From positions 1,116,001 through 1,180,000 of the forward strand of contig NZ_SJRW01000002.1 in NCBI RefSeq assembly GCF_004352825.1: a stretch of DNA of 64,000 nt. Reading direction: 5' to 3'. The notes beneath the pieces were generated by a model. That model was given only the letters and a program-made list of their open reading frames with translations. It had not been told where the DNA came from and ran no database searches. Below, one piece after another: positions 46,093 to 54,604 of the stretch. Every line of letters begins with the position of its first letter. The stretch's first letter is position 1. The translations under genes were made by a program, and so were the position numbers. This DNA is from Luteimonas arsenica. GTDB taxonomy: Bacteria > Pseudomonadota > Gammaproteobacteria > Xanthomonadales > Xanthomonadaceae.

Positions 46093-47978
46093 GGCGGGTG
46101 ATCCTGGAGGTGGTCGAGGAAATCGCCTCCGGCACGGATGCGCGCGATGCGCTCCCGTGCGCCGGGGCGCGTGAGGAACTCGGGGGTGGCGAGCGGCGCG
46201 CGCAGGATGCCGCGCGCATGCAGTTCGTCGACCATGGGCACGTGCGCCTCGGCGATCTTGCCCAGCCAGAACGGCGCCAGGTCGCGTCCGCCGGCCACGA
46301 AGGCGAAGACCTGGCGCAGGCCGCGCAGGTAGATCGCATCCTTGGCCAGGCCGCCGGAGCGGAAGATGCGGGCGATGATGTTGAACGCGGTGCGCGCGCC
46401 GAAGCCGTGTTCGCGCACCAGCATCCGGTGGCATTCGCCGAAGCCGGCGCCGGCGAGCATGGCGTCGACCACCAGCACGCGCGCGGCCAGCAGGCGCAGC
46501 CGCGAGGCGGTCAGGCCGCCGGACAGGTATTCGGCGAACACCCCCAGGCCTTCCTGGATGCCCTCGTAGCCGGCCAGGCCCGCGCCGAAGATGCCCAGGC
46601 CCTGGTGATCGCCATTGATGCAGGTGAGCACGTGCACGCCGATCTCGTGCTGGAGCAGGGCGTCCAGGCGCGAGCGGCGCATGCGGGTGGCGGTCGAGAC
46701 CAGCACGCTGTTGCCGCTGACCATCAGCCCGGGCGCAAGATCCTCGCGCAGACAGACCTCGGCCTTGAATTCCGGCACCTTGCGCCGGTAGCGGGCGAGC
46801 ATCGACTGCGCGGCCTCGCGCACGTCGCCGGCATCGATCCTGCAGTCGCCGGGCGCCGGCGCGTCGTCCACCCGCCCCAGGATCGCCTTCGCATCCGCGA
46901 GCAGGCCGGCCTCGACGCCGCCGTACAGCATCACCGAGGCATGGCGGAATGGCGGCGTGTTCCGGCACTGCAGCATCGTCAGCTGCAGATCCAGCTCCTG
47001 CTGCTTCTCGCGGAACAGGGTCTCGAGCACCGGATCCTCGACCGCGCGCAGGTCGATGGCGTACAGCGCGCGCTTGGCCATGCCCGGATCGACGGTCAGC
47101 GGGCGGTAGTGGAATTCCGGCTCGGGCAGGTCGCTGCCGCGGCAGCGCTCGAACTGCTCGACGGTGTTGATCGGCGACACGCCCAGCAGGAAGTCGAAGG
47201 AGCGGCTGATGCGCGCCAGCTCGCGGTCGGCGACCACCGCCGCCTCGATGTAGCTGCTGCGGCCGAGCGAACGGTGCTGGGGTGCCTTCCTGCCGGTGGC
47301 CGCGGCCAGGTAGGCGGCGAAGGCGCGGAGCAGGGCGTCGAACACCGTCGACTCGAGTTCGTGGAACACCTGCGGATAGATGCGCCCGTCCTCGCCCGGC
47401 ACCAGATGGATGCGTGGCAGCCCCAGGCTCAGACGCGGGCTGTCCGGGTCATCGCCCGGGCGCAGGTCGGGGAGGGCGGCGGCGGAAGGTGCGGGAAGCG
47501 TCTCGATGCGTGGTTCGCGCAGGTCGACGCACAGCGAAGACAGGGTCGAGGCCAGTTCCCGGGCCGCGGCCTGGGTCGGGGCGTCGTCGCTGGCGCCGAT
47601 CAGGAAGCGGAAATCCTCCAGGCGCGCGCTGTCCTCGCCGAGGCTGTCGTCCTCCTGGATGTCGTGCAGCCCCGCCAGCAGCAGCGGCGGGCCGTCGGCG
47701 GACTGGCGAGCGGCGATCGCGTCGATGCACTCCAGCGCCGCGCCGTCGGCGTCCTTGCCCGCCGACCAGGTCATGCTGGCCGGGCTGATCGCGGCGATGC
47801 GCTGGGCCAGGCTGTGCGGGGTGCCGTCGCTGCGGTGGATGACGAGGAAGGGGAGCGGACGGTCGATGTAGACGCGGCCGCTGTCGGGCAGTGCCTGATG
47901 GAAAGGCCCGTGGCCCGCGCCGGCGTCCGCCACGTCCTTCGCGCGCTTCGTTGTCCGTCCCTGCTCAGCCATGGGCAT
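46086..47978 (-). CDS. QEGLA-motif protein (DUF1704, flavohemoglobin expression-modulating)
   Basis: 630 residues from ATG 47978 (a second ATG six bases later, 47972, is also possible). The diagnostic IQEGLGVFAEYLSGG motif lies near residue 475, with a HEIGVH stretch about 35 residues earlier that looks like a metal site of tyrosine-carboxypeptidase/DUF1704 type. Family annotation links it to modulation of flavohemoglobin expression, but biochemical evidence is thin. The gene overlaps both neighbours, so it is in one operon with N-formylglutamate amidohydrolase and the ATP-grasp ligase. Confidence 0.88.
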   Translation of the reverse strand: MPMAEQGRTTKRAKDVADAGAGHGPFHQALPDSGRVYIDRPLPFLVIHRSDGTPHSLAQRIAAISPASMTWSAGKDADGAALECIDAIAARQSADGPPLLLAGLHDIQEDDSLGEDSARLEDFRFLIGASDDAPTQAAARELASTLSSLCVDLREPRIETLPAPSAAALPDLRPGDDPDSPRLSLGLPRIHLVPGEDGRIYPQVFHELESTVFDALLRAFAAYLAAATGRKAPQHRSLGRSSYIEAAVVADRELARISRSFDFLLGVSPINTVEQFERCRGSDLPEPEFHYRPLTVDPGMAKRALYAIDLRAVEDPVLETLFREKQQELDLQLTMLQCRNTPPFRHASVMLYGGVEAGLLADAKAILGRVDDAPAPGDCRIDAGDVREAAQSMLARYRRKVPEFKAEVCLREDLAPGLMVSGNSVLVSTATRMRRSRLDALLQHEIGVHVLTCINGDHQGLGIFGAGLAGYEGIQEGLGVFAEYLSGGLTASRLRLLAARVLVVDAMLAGAGFGECHRMLVREHGFGARTAFNIIARIFRSGGLAKDAIYLRGLRQVFAFVAGGRDLAPFWLGKIAEAHVPMVDELHARGILRAPLATPEFLTRPGARERIARIRAGGDFLDHLQDHPPC

Positions 47979-48771
47979 CGAGCAGTCCGCGTGCGGTGTC
48001 GGCGACGTGGGCGATGAAGCCGCGCATCGCCGCCAGTTCGCCGGGATCGGGCTGGCCGTTCCATTCGTCCATGAAGAACTTCTTGAACTCCAGCGCGATC
48101 GCGCAGCCGTGCTCGGGATGCCGCTCGTGCACGAAGCGGGTCAGCGCGCCGCGGCCCTGGAAGGCGACGTTCTCGCGCACGTCCAGGCGGCGGCCATTGA
48201 AGTCGAAGCCGCGCATCGCCTCCATCAGCGGGTCGAGCAGGAAGGCCCAGCGCTCGCGCGGCATCGAGAAGGTGCCGATGTTGATGTCGGGCGCATCGTC
48301 CTGCGGCATCGGTGCGGCGTCGGCGCCGTCGCGGCGGTGGTTGTAGCTGTGGACGTCGATCAGCGCGTAGGCGCCGTGGGCATCGCGGATGTCGTCGAGC
48401 AGCTGGCCCATCATCGCGTAGAAGGCGCGGTGCAGCCTGAGCGAACCGTCGACCAGCGCCTGCGCGGGCGGCTCGCGCCACACGTCCAGGCCCCAGGCCT
48501 GCTCGGGCGTGCGGTAGAAGGCTTCGTCCTCGCCGCGGTTGAGGTCGACCTCGAAGCGCGAGCGCCCGGCGATGACGTGGGTCGGCGCGGCGGCGGCGGC
48601 CTGGCCGGTGTACGGATCCTCCTCGCGCAGCCGTCCGGCCTCGTCGAGCCTGATCGCGGCCGCGATCTCCGGCCGCAGGCCGTGGCCGTCGTGGATGGCG
48701 GTGGCGAGCACGCGGTCGTCGCTGCGCTGCAGCGTCCACCATGGGGATTCGGGGGTGGGTGGGGCATTCAT
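47965..48771 (-). CDS. N-formylglutamate amidohydrolase family
   Basis: 268 residues from ATG 48771. The pattern SRFEVDLNRGEDEAFYR, IDVHSYNHRR, and DINIGTF matches the FGase/HutG family that hydrolyses N-formylglutamate to formate and glutamate in one histidine degradation route. No hut genes lie here, so the substrate is likely another N-acyl amino acid or peptide. First gene of the run; it overlaps the QEGLA gene by 14 bases. Confidence 0.86.
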   Translation of the reverse strand: MNAPPTPESPWWTLQRSDDRVLATAIHDGHGLRPEIAAAIRLDEAGRLREEDPYTGQAAAAAPTHVIAGRSRFEVDLNRGEDEAFYRTPEQAWGLDVWREPPAQALVDGSLRLHRAFYAMMGQLLDDIRDAHGAYALIDVHSYNHRRDGADAAPMPQDDAPDINIGTFSMPRERWAFLLDPLMEAMRGFDFNGRRLDVRENVAFQGRGALTRFVHERHPEHGCAIALEFKKFFMDEWNGQPDPGELAAMRGFIAHVADTARGLLDAHG

Positions 48772-48885
48772 GGCGCCCCGTTGTACGCAGGCCGCCGTGA
48801 TCGGCGTGAAAAACCGCCCCCGGGTATGCTTGCGGGGTTGGCACCCGCGGGTGCCCATCCACGCATCCAGACGGAGATACCGACC

Positions 48886-51015
48886 TTGAAGACCAGCCTC
48901 CTCGCCGCGGCCACCGCGCTTGCCCTGGCGCTCGCCGCGCCCGCCGCCGCCCATGACGCCAGCGACGCCGGCTGCATCGACATCGCCTGCGACGCCCGCC
49001 TGCTGTTCGCCGCCGACGATGCCGGCGCCGCCGCCGGCGCGGACGCCGCGGCTGCCACCCGCTACGGCACCTGGGGCATCGATACCGCCGGCATGGACAC
49101 CACGGTGTCGCCGGGCGCGGACTTCTTCCGCTACGTCAGCGGCACCTGGGCGGCGAACACGGAGATTCCGTCGGACAAGTCGATGTACGGCTCCTTCCTG
49201 GTGCTGCGCGACCTGTCCGAGGCGCGCGTGCGCGGGCTGGTCGAGGGTTATGCCGCGCAGGGCGACGCCGCCACCGGCGATGCCGCCAAGGTCGCCACCC
49301 TGTACCGCAGCTTCATGGACGAGGCCTCGATCGAAGCCCAGGGCGCGAAGCCGCTGGCCCCGCACCTCGACGCCATCCGCGCCGCCGCCGACAAGGACGC
49401 GATCGCCGACCTGATGGGCCAGGCCGCCGGCGGCCCCGGCGCCACCCTGTTCCGTCTGGGCGTCTCCGACGATCAGCGCGATCCCGACCGCTACACCCTC
49501 TACATGAGCCAGTCCGGCCTGGGCCTGGGCGACCGCCAGATGTACCTGGACGAGAAGTTCGCGCCGCAGCGCGAGCGCTACGTCGCCTACATCGGCCAGA
49601 TGCTGGAGCTGGCCGGCTGGGATGACCCGAAGGGGAACGCCCAGCGCGTATTCGACTTCGAGAAGGCCGTGGCCGAGGCGCACTGGACCCGCGCGGAGAG
49701 CCGCGACCGCAGCCGCACCTACAACCCGGTCGAGCGCGCGGACTTCGCAACCACCGCGCCGGGCTTCGCCTGGGAGCGCTACTTCGCCGCCTCCGGCGTC
49801 GGCCAGGCGCCGCGCGCCGTGGTCCGCCAGGACAGCGCGATGCCGAAGCTGGCCGCGATCTTCGCCGGCGCCGACCTCGACACGCTGAAGGCCTGGCAGG
49901 CCTTCCACGTCACCGACCAGGCCGCGCCGCTGCTGTCGAAGGCCTTCGTCGATGCCCACTTCGACTTCCGCTCGAAGTTCCTCTCCGGCCAGCCCGAGCA
50001 GCGCGAGCGCTGGAAGCGCGGCGTTTCCCACGCCGAAGGCGCGATGGGCGAGGCCATCGGTCGCGACTACGTGGCGCTGTACTTCCCGCCGGACGCCAAG
50101 GCCAAGATGGACGACCTGGTGGCCAACGTGAAGGCGGCCATGGGTGCGCGCCTGGACCAGCTTGAATGGATGGGCGAGGACACCAAGAAGGAGGCCCGCG
50201 CCAAGCTCGCCGGCTTCGGCCTGAAGATCGGCCACCCGGAGACCTGGCGCGACTACGCCGCGCTCGAGGTCCGCGACGGCGATGTGCTCGGCAACGCCCT
50301 GCGCTCGGCCGCCTTCGAGTGGGACTACGACCGCGCGCGCATCGGCCAGCCGGTCGACAAGGGCGAGTGGGGCATGACCCCGCAGACGGTCAACGCCTAC
50401 TACTCCTCGGTGAAGAACGAGATCGTGTTCCCGGCCGCGATCCTGCAGCCGCCGTTCTTCGATCCCGACGCGGACCCGGCGGTGAACTACGGCGGCATCG
50501 GCGGCGTGATCGGCCACGAGATCATCCACGGCTTCGACGACCAGGGCCGCAAGTCCGACGGCGCCGGCCTGCTGCGCGACTGGTGGACGGCCGACGACGC
50601 CGCCAAGTTCGAGGCCCAGGCCGCGAAGCTCGGCGCCCAGTACGAGGCCTACGAGTTCCCGCAGCTGCCGGGCATGCACATCAACGGCAAGGTGGCGATG
50701 GGCGAGAACATCGGCGACCTCGGCGGCCTGACCATCGCGCTGGAGGCCTACCGCCGCTCGCTCGGCGGCCAGGAAGCGCCGGTGATCGACGGCTTCAGCG
50801 GCGAGCAGCGCTTCTTCATGGGCTGGGCCCAGGTCTGGCGCACGCTGTGGCGCGATGATGCCCTGCGCCAGCAGCTGGTCAACGGCACGCATTCGCCGGG
50901 CCACATCCGCGCCTTCGCGCCGCTGCGCAACATCGATGCCTGGTACGAGGCCTTCGAGGTCACCGAGGGCGATCCGCTGTGGATCGCGCCGGACGATCGC
51001 GTCCGCATCTGGTGA
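48886..51015 (+). CDS. M13 family metallopeptidase (neprilysin-like), secreted
   Basis: 709 residues from a TTG at 48886 (GGAGA lies 8 bases ahead; no ATG sits upstream in frame near the signal peptide). Signal peptide 1 to about 22. The zinc site is HEIIH at 544-548 with third ligand Glu607 in GENIGDLGG, and the family has NAYYSS for substrate binding and a terminal RIW. M13 peptidases cut small peptides in the periplasm or outside. Cut off by a clear terminator at 51022. Confidence 0.93.
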   Translation: MKTSLLAAATALALALAAPAAAHDASDAGCIDIACDARLLFAADDAGAAAGADAAAATRYGTWGIDTAGMDTTVSPGADFFRYVSGTWAANTEIPSDKSMYGSFLVLRDLSEARVRGLVEGYAAQGDAATGDAAKVATLYRSFMDEASIEAQGAKPLAPHLDAIRAAADKDAIADLMGQAAGGPGATLFRLGVSDDQRDPDRYTLYMSQSGLGLGDRQMYLDEKFAPQRERYVAYIGQMLELAGWDDPKGNAQRVFDFEKAVAEAHWTRAESRDRSRTYNPVERADFATTAPGFAWERYFAASGVGQAPRAVVRQDSAMPKLAAIFAGADLDTLKAWQAFHVTDQAAPLLSKAFVDAHFDFRSKFLSGQPEQRERWKRGVSHAEGAMGEAIGRDYVALYFPPDAKAKMDDLVANVKAAMGARLDQLEWMGEDTKKEARAKLAGFGLKIGHPETWRDYAALEVRDGDVLGNALRSAAFEWDYDRARIGQPVDKGEWGMTPQTVNAYYSSVKNEIVFPAAILQPPFFDPDADPAVNYGGIGGVIGHEIIHGFDDQGRKSDGAGLLRDWWTADDAAKFEAQAAKLGAQYEAYEFPQLPGMHINGKVAMGENIGDLGGLTIALEAYRRSLGGQEAPVIDGFSGEQRFFMGWAQVWRTLWRDDALRQQLVNGTHSPGHIRAFAPLRNIDAWYEAFEVTEGDPLWIAPDDRVRIW

Positions 51016-51021
51016 GTGGCG

Positions 51022-51051
51022 AAGGGGGCGGGCGACCGCCCCCTTCCTTTT
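51022..51051 (+). terminator. Rho-independent terminator after the M13 peptidase
   Basis: AAGGGGGCGG (51022-51031) pairs perfectly with CCGCCCCCTT (51036-51045) around a GCGA tetraloop, followed by CCTTTT. It is the cleanest intrinsic terminator in the window. Confidence 0.85.
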
Positions 51052-51131
51052 CCACCGCTTGACCCCGGTCAGGGCGCACTGCGCGCGTGTCCCCCAGGCT
51101 TGGCGGCATCCACCCGTTCCCGGAGTGCGGC

Positions 51132-52391
51132 ATGCCCGAGTCTTCCATCATCATCATCGGCGCCGGTCCCGCCGGCCTTTGCCTGGCGCGTGCGCTTTCG
51201 CAGCGCGGGCTGCGCGTGGACGTCATCGAGCGCCAGCCACGCGCGGCGGTGGTGGCGCCCGCGCCCGATGGTCGCGAGATCGCCCTGACCCAGGCCTCGA
51301 TGCGCATCCTGCGCGAGCTCGGGGTATGGGAAGGCATCGACGCCTCGGCGGTGTCGCCGCTGCGGCGCGCGCGGGTGGCCGACGGCGACGCCGGCAACGG
51401 CTTCGAGGTCGATGCCGAAACCTTCGGCCAGGCCGCGCTGGGCGGCCTGGTGGCCAACAGCGACATCCGCGCCGCCGCCTGGTCGGTGGTCGAGGGCGAT
51501 GAGCGCATCCGGGTGCACTTCGAGGCGGAGGTGGCCTCGGTGGCGGCCGGCTCGCGCAGGGCCGAGGTTGTGCTGGAAGACGGGCGGCGCTTCGAGGCGC
51601 CGCTGCTGGTCGCCGCCGACAGCCGCTTCTCGTCGACCCGGCGTGCCCTGGGCATCCCGGTGGCGATGCACGACTTCGGCAAGATCATGCTGGTCTGTCG
51701 CGTACGCCCGGGCCGTGACCATGAAGGCGTGGCCTGGGAATGGTTCGGCGAAGGCCAGACGCGCGCGCTGCTGCCGCTCAACGACGGCCTGGCCTCGGCG
51801 GTGCTCACCGTGACCGGCGTCGAGGCGGAGCGGTTGCAGGCGCTGGATGCCGATGCGCTCTCGCGCGAGCTCGAGGACCGCTACCGCGGCCGCTTCGGCC
51901 CCATGGCACTGGAAGGCGAGGTGCATGCCTATCCGCTGGTGGCGACCTGGGCCCACCGCTTCGTCGGCCCGCGTTTCGCCCTGGTCGGCGACGCCGCGGT
52001 CGGCATGCATCCGGTGACCGCGCACGGCTTCAACCTCGGCCTGGCCAGCGTCGAGCGCCTGGCTTCCGCGGTGGCGGATTCGATCGCGCGCCACGGCGAT
52101 CCGGCGCATCCGGCGATGCTGGCCCGCTACCAGCGTCGGCACCGCGCAGGCAGCGCGACCCTGTTCCTGGGCACCGGCCTGGTGGTGCGGGTGTTCACCG
52201 ACGACCGCCTGCCGGTGCGCCCGCTGCGGCGCGCGATCATCGCGGCGGGGCGGGCCTTGCCGCCGCTGCGGCGCGCGCTGGCCGACGCGCTGCTCGACGA
52301 CGGCCCGGTGGACCCCACGCCGCGGCAGCGCCTGCGCCGCGGCTTCGAGGTCCTGCGTCCGCGGGTGGCCGGGAGCCGGCGGCTACAATGA
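51132..52391 (+). CDS. UbiH/UbiF/UbiM-type FAD-dependent hydroxylase
   Basis: 419 residues from ATG 51132. The FAD-binding IIIGAGPAGLCLARAL start, GREIALTQASMRILRELGVW, a DSRFSSTR-like loop and LVGDAAVGMHPVTAHGFNLGL (FAD second motif and ubiquinone-hydroxylase block) place it among aromatic-ring hydroxylases of ubiquinone synthesis. UbiM is the best match of pattern, but UbiF or UbiH cannot be excluded. Acts with a C5 or C6 ubiquinone precursor at the membrane. Confidence 0.82.
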   Translation: MPESSIIIIGAGPAGLCLARALSQRGLRVDVIERQPRAAVVAPAPDGREIALTQASMRILRELGVWEGIDASAVSPLRRARVADGDAGNGFEVDAETFGQAALGGLVANSDIRAAAWSVVEGDERIRVHFEAEVASVAAGSRRAEVVLEDGRRFEAPLLVAADSRFSSTRRALGIPVAMHDFGKIMLVCRVRPGRDHEGVAWEWFGEGQTRALLPLNDGLASAVLTVTGVEAERLQALDADALSRELEDRYRGRFGPMALEGEVHAYPLVATWAHRFVGPRFALVGDAAVGMHPVTAHGFNLGLASVERLASAVADSIARHGDPAHPAMLARYQRRHRAGSATLFLGTGLVVRVFTDDRLPVRPLRRAIIAAGRALPPLRRALADALLDDGPVDPTPRQRLRRGFEVLRPRVAGSRRLQ

Positions 52392-52416
52392 GCGGTCCAG
52401 TACATCAGGAGCCGCC

Positions 52417-52755
52417 ATGTCCGCCATTCCCGCCTGCCCGCAATGCGGCCTCGAGAACACCTATCCCGATGGCGCGCTCTTCATCTGCCCCGACTGCGGG
52501 CACGAATGGGCGGCCGGCGACGGCGGCGCGGATGAAGGCACCGTAGTGCGCGACGTCAACGGCAATCCGCTGGCGGCCGGCGACACCGTGGTCGTCATCA
52601 AGGACCTGAAGGTCAAGGGCTCGTCGATCCCGCTCAAGCAGGGCACTGTGATCCGCAACATCCGCCTGGTCGAGGACGACCCCGAGCACATCGAAGGGAA
52701 CTCGGACAGGATCAAGGGCCTGGTGCTGAAGACCTGCTTCCTGCGCAAGGCCTGA
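52417..52755 (+). CDS. YjdM/PhnA family zinc-ribbon protein
   Basis: 112 residues with a zinc ribbon C7-x2-C10...C24-x2-C27 and the C-terminal domain VVRDVNGNPLAAGDTVVVIKDLKVKGSS, as in YjdM (formerly PhnA). Despite the old name it is not needed for phosphonate breakdown; role unknown. Complete and of normal length. Confidence 0.93.
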   Translation: MSAIPACPQCGLENTYPDGALFICPDCGHEWAAGDGGADEGTVVRDVNGNPLAAGDTVVVIKDLKVKGSSIPLKQGTVIRNIRLVEDDPEHIEGNSDRIKGLVLKTCFLRKA

Positions 52756-52762
52756 GGGCGGG

Positions 52763-54046
52763 GTGGACGGTGCGCCCGCCATCGATGCGGCGTCGCCTGG
52801 CGACCGCCGCGTCGCCGTCGTCGGTGGCGGCCCGGCCGGGTTGTTCGCCGCGGAGGTGCTGCGCGCCGCGGGCTGCGAGGTCCACGTCTTCGAAGCCAAG
52901 GGTTCGGTCGGGCGCAAGTTCCTGGTCGCCGGCAAGGGCGGGCTGAACCTCACCCATTCCGATCCGCCGGCGCTGTTCGCCAGCCGCTATCGCGAACGCA
53001 GCGACGAGGTCGCCCGCTGGCTGCAGGCCTTCGACGCCGACGCGCTGCGCGAATGGGCGCTGGGCCTCGGCGTGTCGACCTTCGTCGGCAGCTCGGGCCG
53101 GGTGTTCCCGGATGACCTCAAGGCCGCGCCGCTGCTGCGTGGTTGGGTGCGGCGGCTGCGCGCGCAGGGCGTCCATGTCCATGTCCACCATCGCTGGCTC
53201 GGGTGGAATGGAGACGGCGTGCTGCGTTTCGAAACGCCCGATGGCGCGCTGGATGTCGAAGCCGACGCCACGATCCTGGCCCTCGGCGGCGGCAGCTGGC
53301 CGCAGCTGGGTTCCGACGGCGCCTGGCAGGATCTGCTGCGCGATGCGGGCGTCGACGTAGCGCCGCTGCAGCCGTCCAACTGCGGCTTCGACGTCGACTG
53401 GTCGCCGCACTTCGCCGCGCGCCATGCCGGCGCGCCGCTGAAGCCAGTGGTCGCGCACTGGCGCGACGACGGCGGCGGCGCGCAGATGCTGCAGGGCGAA
53501 TGCGTGATATCGGAACACGGCATCGAGGGCAGCCTGGTCTATGCCCTGTCGGCGATGCTGCGCGATCGCATCGCGCGCGATGGCGACACCGTGCTCGAAC
53601 TCGACCTGGTCCCGGGCCGCGAACCCGCGCGGCTGCAACGCGAACTGTCGCGCCCGCGCGGCAAGCGCAGCCTGTCCGAACACCTGCGTCGCGCCGCGGG
53701 CATCGACGGCGTGAAGGCGGGCCTCTTGCGCGAGGTGGTGGGTGCGGATGCCATGCACGATCCCGCGACCCTCGCCGCGGCCGCCAAGCGCCTGCCGCTG
53801 CGCCTGCGCGCCCCCCGTCCCCTGGTCGAGGCGATCAGCAGCGCCGGCGGCCTGCGCCTGGAAGCGCTGGACGAAGGCCTGATGCTGCGGACGCATCCAG
53901 GCGTCTTCGCCGCAGGCGAGATGATCGACTGGGAAGCGCCCACCGGCGGCTACCTGCTCACCGCCTGCTTCGCCAGCGCTCGCGTGGCCGCCGATGGCGC
54001 CTTGCGCTGGCTGGCGCATTCCCCGCGTGGCCGTGACGAAACCTGA
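52763..54046 (+). CDS. HI0933-type FAD/NAD(P)-binding oxidoreductase (TIGR03862 group)
   Basis: 427 residues from GTG 52763. It begins VAVVGGGPAGLFAAEVL and has GSVGRKFLVAGKGGLNLTHS, ALGGGSWPQLGSDGAW, and a C-terminal PGVFAAGEMIDWEAPTGGYLLTACFASAR, the pattern of the TIGR03862 flavoproteins. The enzyme reaction is not known. It follows yjdM after 7 bases, so both are probably one transcript. Confidence 0.88.
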   Translation: MDGAPAIDAASPGDRRVAVVGGGPAGLFAAEVLRAAGCEVHVFEAKGSVGRKFLVAGKGGLNLTHSDPPALFASRYRERSDEVARWLQAFDADALREWALGLGVSTFVGSSGRVFPDDLKAAPLLRGWVRRLRAQGVHVHVHHRWLGWNGDGVLRFETPDGALDVEADATILALGGGSWPQLGSDGAWQDLLRDAGVDVAPLQPSNCGFDVDWSPHFAARHAGAPLKPVVAHWRDDGGGAQMLQGECVISEHGIEGSLVYALSAMLRDRIARDGDTVLELDLVPGREPARLQRELSRPRGKRSLSEHLRRAAGIDGVKAGLLREVVGADAMHDPATLAAAAKRLPLRLRAPRPLVEAISSAGGLRLEALDEGLMLRTHPGVFAAGEMIDWEAPTGGYLLTACFASARVAADGALRWLAHSPRGRDET

Positions 54047-54091
54047 ACGCCGATGCGGCATGCTTGGGGGCCATACGTGCCCGAGAGGAAA

Positions 54092-54574
54092 ATGATGGAT
54101 CGCAGACTGTTGCCGCTGCTGCTCGTACTGGCTATTCCCCTGGTCGCCTGCGACCGTGCCGCAACGCCGGCCGACGCGTCGATGCCTGACGATGATGCTG
54201 GGGGGGCCGTGGTTGACGCGCCCGCGGTTCCCGGCGAAGGCACGTCAACGCTTCCCGCCGAGTTCGTGGTGTCGACCAACGAACCCTTCTGGCAGGCGCG
54301 CGTTGAGGGTGGCGAAGTGGTGCTCAACGGCCCGGACGTCGACAACCGCCGCTTCACCATCGACACCGACGATGCCGGTGACGACGCAAGGGTGGTCAAT
54401 GCCAGCGACGGCGCAGGCGCGATCTCGGTCACGCTGCTGCCGGGGCCGTGCCAGGACAGCATGTCCGGCGCAACGTTTCCGCTGGCCGGCGAGCTGACCA
54501 TCGACGGCATCGGCCCGACCCCGGGCTGCGCGCGTCCGGCCGACATGCCGCCGCCGGGCGAGCCGGGACACTAG
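54092..54574 (+). CDS. COG3650-like lipoprotein
   Basis: 160 residues from ATG 54092 or 54095, which follow AGAGGAA. The leader ends in a lipobox (LAIPLVAC). The mature part includes NEPFWQARVEGGEVVLNGPD and a disulfide-capable Cys pair, the COG3650 pattern of unknown function seen near stress-related lipoproteins. Convergent with the DUF1521 gene. Confidence 0.75.
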   Translation: MMDRRLLPLLLVLAIPLVACDRAATPADASMPDDDAGGAVVDAPAVPGEGTSTLPAEFVVSTNEPFWQARVEGGEVVLNGPDVDNRRFTIDTDDAGDDARVVNASDGAGAISVTLLPGPCQDSMSGATFPLAGELTIDGIGPTPGCARPADMPPPGEPGH

Positions 54575-54595
54575 GCCCGCCGCAGGGGCGGGCCT
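54573..54595. terminator. Hairpin between convergent lipoprotein and DUF1521 genes
   Basis: AGGCCCGCC (54573-54581) and GGCGGGCCT (54587-54595) form a perfect 9-bp stem with a 5-base loop in the short gap between the two stops. A shared terminator without a clear T run. Confidence 0.5.
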
Positions 54596-54604
54596 GAAGA
54601 GCGG

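Noticed and set aside
47971..48885. N-terminal extension of the M13 peptidase over the amidohydrolase gene
   Set aside because: It is antisense to the N-formylglutamate amidohydrolase gene; the signal peptide begins at TTG 48886 with a ribosome site.
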